DNA of 64,000 nt from Alviniconcha marisindica. Taxonomy: Eukaryota; Mollusca; Gastropoda; Provannidae. The stretch spans positions 835,001-899,000 of the forward strand of contig JABMCL010002470.1 of assembly GCA_018857735.1 (NCBI GenBank), read 5' to 3'. The translations under genes were made by a program, and so were the position numbers. Within the stretch, counting starts at the first letter, position 1, and every line of letters begins with the position of its first letter. The notes below the pieces were generated by a model, which did no database searches, had not been told where the DNA came from, and saw only the letters and a program-made list of their open reading frames with translations. Shown in pieces: positions 55,905-64,000 of the stretch.

Positions 55905-56440
55905 TCATGTTGGCTCATTCTGCAGACATCCATAACATGTTCTCTGGTTCTGCAGACATCCATAGCATGTTTTCTGGTTCTGCAGACATCCATAACATGT
56001 TCTCTGGTTTTTCAGACAGGTATCTAACATGTGCTCTGTTCTGCGGGCAGCCATAGCCTGTTCCTTTGTTCTGCACACAGTTGTAGCCAGTTCTCTGGTT
56101 CTGCAGATAATCACGGTCTGTTCTTTGGTTCTCTGGTTCTGCAGACAACCATAGCATGTTCCCTCATTTTGCAGACAGCCAAAACTTCTGGTCAGACAAC
56201 ATATCTGTATATGTTCTCTGGTTCTGCAGACAACCATAGCATGTTCTCTGATGTTGCAGACAGCCAAAACTTCTGGTCAGACAACAACAGATATGTTCTC
56301 TGGTTCTGCAGACTGCCATAGCAAGTTCTCTGGTTCCGCAGACTGCTATGGCAAGTTCTCTGCATGGTTCTGCAGACATCCATGCATACCCTGTTCTCTG
56401 GTTCTGCGGACAGCCATGGCACGTTCTCCGGCTCTCTGGT
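55905..56440. repeat. 30-33 bp tandem array with imperfect higher-order copies
   Basis: 'gttctctggttctgcagaca' plus 'tccatagcat' repeats about 15 times. A longer block with 'cagccaaaacttctggtcag' is present twice (56170, 56265). Lies within 0.9 kb downstream of the stop at 56814 (minus sense), so possibly in that gene's 3' UTR. Confidence 0.9.
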
Positions 56441-56813
56441 CTCCCTACCAGACATGGGCCAAGTTGCACATCACAACTGATTGAGCCCATCCACTCACCG
56501 AACGCAGTCAAAAGAATGCTGGATAGGTTTTTTTTGGTTTTTTTTGTTTTTTTCCTTCAAGTACTTCGAGCAACGCAATACATTTAACATGTTGTGAACG
56601 ACTAGTGGTTGGTGCTGGTGCGGGGCGGGCACTCTGGTGCCACCCTACTACTCATCAGGTCACTGCATAGAATGTTCTCTGTACATCACGTGTAGAACCA
56701 AGCCAGCTGGCCTGCCTCACTAGTTTACGCATCGGCTACCACGAGCCTGTGGCACCGTGTACCAGAAGCATCAGAACTCCCCAGCAGACTTAGCCGGAGA
56801 CGGGACCGCCGGG
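56441..56813. other. Downstream flank of the basic-domain exon
   Basis: T-rich patch at 56527-56552 and nothing recognised; no minus-strand AATAAA close to the stop. Confidence 0.4.
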
Positions 56814-57607
56814 TCAAGGGGACTCAGAGGGCTCTCCGAAAGTCACAGGCGGCTCCCAGTCGTCCGTGGAGCAGGAGGGAAACGCCGCATCCGCCAGATT
56901 GATGGCGTGATCCTGCAGCGCGTGCTGCGGCAGGCGCGCCGGGGGCTCGTGCAGGAGGTGCGTGGGAGGGGGCGTGACAGAGCCGGCCGTGCTGAAGTCC
57001 AGCGCGGAGCCGTCGGCCGCGGCCAGGGAGGCGAGGTCGAGGTCCATGGGCAGGCCCGAGCCGGGAGCCCGGTACTTGAGGTTCCGCTGCCGGGCCCTCT
57101 GCCGGTCCTTCTCCACCTGCTCCTGGGAGCGACGCATGCGCGCCAGGCGACTGCGCAGGGCGTTCATCTGCTTGTAGCGCTGGTACACCTCCGGGTTGCG
57201 CTTGAGCTTCTCCCTGTACTCCCTCATGCGCTGCGCCGGGGTCAGCGTCCTCTTCCCTTTGTCCGACCCACCGGCGGCAGCGGTGGTGGCGGGGCCGGCT
57301 TTGACGGCGTTGAGGGCGCCGCACGCCTGCAGCGTCGGGTCCGCGGCAGCTGTGTTCCAGGCTTGCAGCGAGACGGTGGCTGAGCTGGCGGAGGCGGCGG
57401 CGGAGGAGGAGGAAGAGGAGGAGGAGTTGTGGCAGAGTCCCTGGCGCCAGACGGCATGCATGTAGGTCTGGGCCAGGTGGTGGAAGGCGAGGGGGTAGTG
57501 AGGCGGGAGGGGGCTCACACCAAAGCCCATGGCGGTGCCGAAGGTGGTGGCCGCTGCCGTCGCTCCGGCGGCTAGAGTCACCCCGGCAGGACCACTGAAC
57601 CTGGCAC
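56814..57607 (-). CDS. Terminal exon of an unidentified protein with an Arg/Lys-rich domain
   Basis: After the acceptor 'gtgtgtcgtgcag' the frame runs 263 codons to a stop at 56816-56814, phase 1 in. Order: Ala/Gly-rich segment (1-30), hydrophobic-aromatic LPPHYPLAFHHLAQTYMHAV, a Ser run, Ala-rich stretch, then a strongly basic helix-prone region (116-180). That region contains TPAQRMREYREKLKRNPEVY and QRYKQMNALRSRLARMRRSQ. A Pro/Asp-rich tail ends GEPSESP. The R-x-Y-R-x-K-L-K-x-N-P-E-x-Y pattern is one I associate with uncharacterised metazoan proteins; no function can be assigned. The exon is very GC- and CpG-rich compared with its flanks. Upstream exons were not found in the window. Confidence 0.75.
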
Positions 57608-57672
57608 CTGCACGACACACAACAACGCTCGGGGCGTCAGTCTGCACGTCACACACAATAACGGTTTGTGCA

Positions 57673-57720
<48 letters not shown>

Positions 57721-58270
57721 TCACACGTACACGCATGCCAACGTCTTGTGCAGGACACTCTATACATGTTTCTGTGACCGCATAGACGGATCTCTGACTC
57801 CCTAAGATAACCCTTGGGGTATTTCAGCTTAAGAGGGAGAGTGGAGCGCGTGTGCTAGCTGTTTCCTGGACCCTTAAATGAACTAAGAATTAGACACACC
57901 GACGGTTTTTTTTGCAGGACACTCTACACGTATTTCTTCTCGCAGTATCTCTGACTCGCGCAGAGCTCAGGAACTGTGTGAACAGGGAGGTGGGCTCTCG
58001 TTCCCAATCCCATTCCCAATCCCATTCGTCATGCTTTCTGTGGACGTAAAGCACCAGACGTCACTTTAAGAGGGAGAGTGGAGCGCCCATGCTGTTTCAT
58101 CGGCCCTTAAATGAACTACAAATTATACACACCAACGTTTTGGAGGGCATGATAACCCCTTCTTTTCCTAGCTCCCATCTGTTCATTTTTGTGTCAGCAG
58201 TAGCACACTACTGGGGGTGGGGGTGGAGGGGTGGGGGGTGGGGGTGGGGGTATTTACTATTACTCACTGT
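57608..58270. other. Upstream of the basic-domain exon
   Basis: CA run at 57679-57720. Two short similar segments ('aagagggagagtggagcgc') lie near 57831 and 58069. A SINE-tail piece ('ttctgtggacgtaaagcacc') is near 58037. G-rich tract 58213-58250. Confidence 0.5.
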
Positions 58271-58585
58271 GTTCACTATAGTTCAACTGGTCCACCAAGT
58301 GTTACTATAAACGGCTGCACTGTTACTCACTACAGATTCTCACATCAACGTCAGGAATCATTTAACAATGGTTAAAACTTAGTTACTGTGTTCAACTGGT
58401 CCACCAAGGGTAACTGCAAACGGCTGTGCTTTTACTCACTACAGATTCTGACACCAACGTTAGGAATCATTTACTAATGGTTTTAAATTATTTACCGTGT
58501 TTGCAATAATACAACTGGTCCACCAAGTGTTACTGTTGTCTGTAAACAGCTGTGCTTTTACTCACAACAGATTCTGACACGAAAC
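58271..58585. repeat. Tandem repeat of about 110 bp, nearly three copies
   Basis: 'caactggtccaccaag', 'ggctgtgcttttactcac', 'acagattctgacaccaacgt' recur in order at 58280, 58393 and 58512. Confidence 0.88.
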
Positions 58586-58855
58586 AAAGTAAAACCTAAG
58601 AGCGCTCGATGATTGTATCATCAAGGTTTCCCCCAGGGATCATCATTGCAGTCATGTGTTCCAAAAGAAGCCAGAGATGCACAAGAAGGCATGTCCCCCC
58701 CCCCTCCCCCCTCTCCCCCCGGCCAAGAAAAAAGAGAGCACAAATTGCAGACTTTATAGCCATGATAGCTGATTATCTCAATGTTCACCAAGGGCAATAA
58801 TAAATGTTAGATACCTCAGTTTTTTTGTCTGTTCTCTCTCTCTCCATAACTAGTC

Positions 58856-58902
<47 letters not shown>

Positions 58903-60095
58903 GTGTGTGTGTGGTGTGTGAATGATTATGCGTGGGTGGAGGGGTGGGGGGTGGGTGGGAGGAGGGGGGGGGGCACGTTTTCCTTCAACGGGTGTGCCTT
59001 GTGTGAGTTACTTACCACCATAACTGATACGGAACAACGAATACAGTTTACACTGTACTAGCAACTGCTTTTACCCTCTACCAATGAAATCATGCATAAC
59101 ATAGCAACAATCATCCAAACCCCGGAACTGTTCATTCAGAGGACTGCACAAACTTTGTTGTGTGTATAGGAAGTGCCAGGCTCAGTGATCCTGCGAAAAA
59201 AAGCAAGGAAAAAAAGAAAAGAAAAAAAAAGAAAAACGGGGAGGGGGAAGGTCAGGACATCTACAGGCATACAGCCATACACCTGGCAGTGACACTTCTC
59301 GGTAACACTCTTCAATCAGCCACAGCTGGGTTCACATTGTCACCCACATGTCCAGCAACATGCTTCAAGGAAAAGAAAGATAACTGACGAATGTGGTAGC
59401 AATTCAGAAGTAAATTAACGTGGTACATGTACGCAGAGTGATAAACATGGTTTATGTCAATCATATCTGACCAATCACAATAATCGGTTCTAAGAGACCG
59501 GGCGTTAAAAACCAATCATCTATCTATTTACAAGTCGGTTCTCAGCCCTGTTCACTGGGGAAAATTTGGAAGTAAACCAAACGTGCTGGATGGGCGTTTT
59601 GCTGTTTACCACTCTGCATGTTGTTGTTTTTTGTTGTTTTTTAATATATCAACAATAGGTCTGGCAAGAACAAAGCGCATCTAAAAATATTCAGGTGGCC
59701 AGAGGGGTTCGTTCCCCTTGGCTGATTGCTATCACAGGTATTTGGAATTTGAAAGAAAATTACTAAGGAAAAAAAGAGGAAACAACGCAGATATTAGCAA
59801 AATCATTACACAATTTCTCTATTTCAAGATGTGATACTCATATACTTTTTTTTTTTAATGTCTAAAATTCAAAATAAATGTGGTTTCGCTGTGCTGTCTG
59901 ATAATCCTGCAATTGAAAAAATCTGAAACAAGGATGACTGCTAGAGTTCTAAACAATAACTTTGGTTGAGAAAAAAACTTTAAAAAAACTGCAAAGGACC
60001 CCTCACACAAGGAGCGAAGCAAGGGTGACAACTCCAAGAAACAGCAAACAGGTGCAATGTCGGACACTCGCCAGTTTCTTAATTGTTATGTCTTC
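58586..60095. other. Noncoding interval
   Basis: GT run 58858-58918 with G-rich tract after it; A-rich stretch 59205-59240. 59926-59945 carries the fold-back family word 'gaaacaaggatgactgctag'. No gene recognised. Confidence 0.5.
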
Positions 60096-60715
60096 CAATC
60101 TGAATAGGAGCTAAATGAAGCTCCGCCAGGAACGTGTTGCTGCGTTCTGTTGAATGTTGCAAACACATGTTGCTGAGTACTTTTGAGCAACAGCCATGCT
60201 CTCTGAAATGTTGCCAGCACATGTTGTGCTCTGCTAAATGCTGCAAGCACATGTTGCCGAGTACTTTTGAGCGTTGCCAAGCGCATTTCGCTGTGCTCTG
60301 TTAAATGTTGCAAGCACATGTTGCCGTGTTTTGTTAAATGTTGCCAGCACATGTTGTCGTGCTTTGATACATGTTGCCAGTACAAGTTGTCACGCTTTGT
60401 TAAAGTTGACAGTACATGTTGCCGAGTTCTTTTTGATTTAAATGTTGCCAGCACATGTTGCTGAGTTCTTTTTCTAGTTAAATGTTGCCATGCACATGTT
60501 GTTGTGTTCTATTAAAGGTTGCCGGAACATATTTCGGTGATGCTGTTGTTTTAGTTTATTGTTGCCAGGCGCATATTGCTGTGCTAAATGTTGCCACGTA
60601 TGTGTCAGTGCAGCGCTAAATGTTGCCAGGCACATGTTGTAGCGTTTTGTTAAGCGTCGACATGTTAAACGTTGCCATGCACATGTTGCGATTCGCTAAA
60701 GTTGTCACTCTCTCA
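60096..60715. repeat. Degenerate 30-35 bp tandem array
   Basis: 'aatgttgccagcacatgttg' plus 'ctgtgctttgtta' recurs about 18 times with moderate divergence. Confidence 0.9.
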
Positions 60716-61330
60716 GTACTACCAGTGTGAGGAGCCCTTTAGTGAAGTGAATACTGCAGCAGTGAACATGCATATCTATATATAAGGAATACATTTACAA
60801 TTGCACTATAACGGTATACTACTATGCTTTCACAACTGCAGTGACATGTGCACATTTCAAACTGGTTTGTCTCAACAAATTCATAAAAAGTGACGCCTGA
60901 GAGATAAGAGAACGATGATAGTAATTCCACAATCAGTGTTCTTGGCATAGTGTATTTTACACAATGTACACGTTCTACTTCAAGCGGCATCTAAGGCAGT
61001 CACACAGTTCTGTTCTCTACACATTTTTTGTTGTTGCTGCAGCATATTCATACCATCGCTGAACACCACTTCTGAATGCATGCACGTGACTACACCAGTG
61101 TCTCCTTTGCATCGCACCTGACTAAACATGACCCAAAACATAAACAGATACACATCAACAGTAAAAGAACAACAAATCAAAGTTACTTAATTTAATTTTT
61201 TTTTCTCAAAAATTTGAGGGGAAAAAAACACACGTCCTTTACTACTACCCTAAATATCATCATCATCAACAAAAACAACAACAAAGAAAAACGGGTTTCA
61301 AAGGCGGTCTCGAGAGAGGGACATCTTTGG
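60716..61330. other. Noncoding interval
   Basis: No supported feature. A minus frame ending at 60980 has an acceptor-like site, but nothing to identify it. Confidence 0.4.
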
Positions 61331-62350
61331 GGAGTGGTTCATATTCCGGGGTACATGAAGGGTAAGGTCTTGGTTAGTGTGCTGCTGCCTTAGATGAGTG
61401 GTCTTCACAGAAATACGGAAAGTAAGCTTTCAAAAGTGGTTTTGACAGAGGGACGTCTTTGGGGAGAGGTACCAGGTTCGTACACCCGGATACAGGAAGG
61501 GTAAGGTCTTGGGAAGTGTGGTGCAACTTTATAGACGAGTGGATGTTGAAGAGATATGGAAAGTAAGCTTTAAAAGTGGTCTTGAGGAGAGGGAGGGACG
61601 TCATTGAGGAGAGGCTCATATACCTGGATACAGGAAGGGTAAGGTCTTGGGAAGTGTGGTGCAACTTTATAGACGAGTGGCAGTTGAAAAGATATGGAAA
61701 ATAAGGAGAGGCTCATATACCTGGATACAGGAAGGGTAAGGTCTTGGGAAGTGTGGTGCAACTTTATAGACGAGTGGCAGTTGAAAAGATATGGAAAATA
61801 AGGAGAGGCTCATATACCCGGATACAGGAAGGGTAAGGTCTTGGGAAGTGTGGTGCAACTTTATAGACGAGTGGATGTTGAAGAGATATGGAAAGTAAGG
61901 AGAGGCTCATATACCTGGATACAGGAAGGGTAAGGTCTTGGGAAGTGTGGTGCAACTTTATAGACGAGTGGCTGTTGAAGGAATATGGAAAGTAAGCTTT
62001 CAAAAGAGGTCTTGAGGAGGGGAGGGCCGTCATTGAGGTGAGGCTCATATACCTGGATACAGGAAGGGTAAGGTCTTGGGAAGTGTGGTGCAACTTTATA
62101 GACGAGTGGCTGTTGAAGAGATATGGAAAGTAAGCTTTCAAAAGTGGTCTTGAGGAGGGGAGGGCCGTCATTGAGGAGAGGCTCATATACCTGGATACAG
62201 TAAGGAAAGGTATAGGTCTTGGTAAGTGTGTTGCAACTTTACAGACGAGTGGTCTTTGAAGAGATACGGAAAGTAAGCTTTAAAAGTGGTCTGGAAAGAG
62301 GGACGCACGTCTTCGGAGCAGGGTTCATGGACCCGGAAACAGATCAAGGT
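61331..62350. repeat. 97/140-bp tandem array
   Basis: 'ggatacaggaagggtaaggt' plus 'cttgggaagtgtggtgcaac' plus 'tttatagacgagtgg' recurs nine times, near 61342, 61485, 61626, 61723, 61820, 61917, 62056, 62195 and 62330. The 97-base unit and the version about 42 bases longer differ by the presence of 'aagctttcaaaagtggtctt'. The minus-strand frames (for example 62186-61764) read through the repeat and are not credible genes. Confidence 0.95.
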
Positions 62351-62921
62351 TTTGGAAAGTGAGGCTGTATCTTTGGTGGTGGTAATGTACCTTGTGCTCA
62401 CTCGCACGCCTGGTGTCACGTATCGTAGGCGACTCGGGTCTCCGTTGTTGTGTCCCTTGTTGCATGCATGACGTCCTTCGGGAGATATTAATTCCATTTA
62501 CTCCTTGGTTTTGAAAGTGGTTTGAAAAGACGGTTCGTAGAGTCATAACAGACGTACGGCCTTGAAGAGGGACGGTCTTTGTGGACAGTTTAATCGAAGT
62601 GAAAATTCCGAAGGAAAGGTTTCAGACCATGTCACAAAAAGGTGGTATTCCTCCCTAACAATGGTCTCCACGTCGCCACAGAGGGTGGACAGCCCGTGTG
62701 AACAGTCCTTAACATGGTGAACGCTGGACTGAAGACACTCACAAGTACGGCAAGGAGGCCAGAGGAGGGCGATGCCTACAACTGAGTATGAGAGAACTCT
62801 GTTGTGGAAGTTAACCTGCGATACGCTGACGTCGTGTCCAGAGGAAGCGTAGCTCTCACCAACTCTCATTCGCTGGCGTCAGTAAAAGAGGGCTGACGGT
62901 ACCGGCCTTACGATTGATTGT
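62351..62921. other. Noncoding interval with a possible minus frame
   Basis: A minus frame of 108 codons (62869-62543) has no recognisable motif, so I do not call it a gene. Confidence 0.35.
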
Positions 62922-63120
62922 GGGCCGGTCTGGCCGAGCGGAAAGGCGTTAGGCTGGTAAGCGAACGACGTCGGTTCGATTCTCCGCTTCGGCTCTCCTT
63001 TCTCTTCAAAAGTTGTGGTTAATGGACACTAGTCTTCTGACCCTGACCCTCGAGATGAACGAAACATTGAAACGGTTCTCGTCGCTGCCCATCTTACCCC
63101 CCATTCCCTCTTCCCCCATG
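62922..63120 (+). mobile_element. tRNA-derived SINE head and body
   Basis: 62922-62995 folds like a tRNA acceptor (GGGCCGG with TCGGCTC), with an A-box-like TGGCCGAGCGG at 62931-62941 and a B-box-like GGTTCGATTCT at 62973-62983. The T-stem does not pair, so it is not a working tRNA gene. The body ('aaaagttgtggttaatgg', 'cgtcgctgcccatctta') matches the SINE at 30500-30833. Confidence 0.72.
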
Positions 63121-63401
63121 TTGGGTTCTCGGTCCCCGCCGTTGCCTCTCCGGAGACAACGGCGTTAATTCTAAGGAGAGAATGGTCTTAGGACCCTTCG
63201 TGGCAGGGGAAAGGATTTCACTTTAACCAACAAGTGCTTGATTGAGGCGATGCGCCTCGATGTCCTTCATTCCACGCGCACCTCTTAGCAAACGACCAAC
63301 AATTCTGTTGCTACAACATCTAAACCCAGTTCGTATTTTTCCAGGCAAGTTCCAAAATTATATATCAACGCACACACTGTATAATTAACATCAACGTCAT
63401 T
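63121..63401. other. Noncoding interval
   Basis: Relatively GC-rich with a short inverted pair 'cgccgttgcctctccgg' / 'ccggagacaacggcg' near 63140-63165; nothing else recognised. Confidence 0.4.
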
Positions 63402-63689
63402 TTAACCCATTTATACCCACCGTCCCATGTTCAGGACGCATAACCGGTTTTGTTAGCTTGTTTTAGCTGAGTGTAATTTTGGCGTCCTGCTGACATGCAC
63501 CTCTGAAGAGGGACTTCCTTTATTCAAAGAAGAGGTGTTGAGTAATTCCCCTGCCGTTTTTTGTTTTTTTGTTTGTTTGTTGGAGGAGGCCACCGTTTGC
63601 AACAACAGGAAAGCTTTTTGCATCAGGATATTCAGTGTAAAACAACAACAAAAAAACAAACAAACAAAATCTGGGCATATATGGGTTAA
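63402..63689. mobile_element. TTAA-flanked MITE-like element
   Basis: Starts TTAACCCATTTATACCC and ends GGGCATATATGGGTTAA; 14 of 17 terminal positions are inverted complements and TTAA lies at both ends. No coding capacity. Layout is that of piggyBac-type non-autonomous elements. Confidence 0.65.
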
Positions 63690-64000
63690 ACCTTTTGCGT
63701 GTTTTAGAACGCTAAGCGTCAACTTTACTTCAGATTTTATTTTCCTTTAATGAACGTGAAGTCAGGTGTGAAGTTAGCTATCATAAATCACAAAGATGGT
63801 TGTACTGAAAAGGAACATTGGAGGGGGTAGGGGTGGCAGCAGCAGTTTACAATGCACATGCAATGCCTCGCTATGTAAATCTATAATGCACATGAACGCA
63901 GTCAACACACACATACACACACACACACACACACAAAATAAGCACAGTCCTAAAATGCAATCCAACAAGCAGCGAAAAATTACAGCATTCTTCATCTACT
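63690..64000. other. Noncoding end of window
   Basis: CA run 63905-63936. No gene recognised. Confidence 0.45.

Noticed and set aside
60980..61180. Minus frame ending CREQNCVTALDAA preceded by an acceptor-like 'tttagtcag'
   Set aside because: About 43 codons open by chance is likely; composition and context give no support.
61374..62186. Long minus frames with a repeated HTSQDLTLPVS motif
   Set aside because: They are translations of the 97/140-bp minisatellite in changing frames; the unit is not a multiple of three.
62922..62995. A tRNA gene
   Set aside because: A and B boxes and an acceptor stem are present, but the T-stem does not pair and the sequence continues into a SINE body shared with 30.5-30.8 kb.

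Overview
This window is animal nuclear DNA, most likely from a gastropod mollusc. Spliced exons with GT/AG borders are spread over tens of kilobases, CA/GT, CT/GA and homopolymer tracts are long and frequent, and the dispersed repeats look molluscan (tRNA-derived SINE heads, 'ggatctttaacatg' and 'tatagcgct' modules, TTAA-flanked MITE-like elements). The taxon is inferred from repeat style and protein similarity remembered from known families; no database was searched.

Layout. 0.2-1.35 kb is a decayed tandem repeat. 1.35-6.0 kb is intergenic, with microsatellites and one terminal-inverted-repeat element. 7.04-6.06 kb (minus) is an intronless MTG1-type mitochondrial ribosome GTPase with an apparent one-base frameshift near its N-terminus. 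8.2-28.5 kb (plus) is an integrin alpha chain without an I domain: 20 exons whose phases all fit join into one frame of about 1,092 residues (blades of the beta-propeller, leg domains, transmembrane helix, CGFFRR motif and an unusually long tail). The signal peptide and first strand(s) of the propeller are not visible. Its 3' UTR probably runs to about 32.1 kb. 32-43.4 kb is gene-poor and dominated by tandem arrays: a 95-bp array, a 25-bp array of about 70 copies and a roughly 75-bp array. 47.4-43.5 kb (minus) holds three 3' exons of a zinc-finger protein (C2H2, C2H2, C2HC). 57.6-56.8 kb (minus) is a GC-rich terminal exon encoding an Arg/Lys-rich domain. 57.6-64 kb holds arrays and SINE/MITE-like elements with no gene that I can support.

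The most unusual signal is a recurring relation between exon edges and tandem arrays. In the integrin gene the splice donor of the first visible exon, with its last coding bases, has been multiplied more than 20-fold in the intron. The acceptor plus 5' coding bases of the exons at 16255 and 28041 are duplicated as decayed pseudo-exons, and those at 21509 and 26273 show weaker versions. In the zinc-finger gene a 75-bp array runs up to the stop codon. The introns therefore contain many decoy splice sites.

The integrin alpha chain would act at the cell surface with a beta chain. MTG1 would act in mitochondrial ribosome assembly. The two minus-strand nuclear-type proteins may be separate genes or alternative 3' ends of one locus, since their first visible exons start in the same splice phase. 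No functional link between the neighbours is evident.
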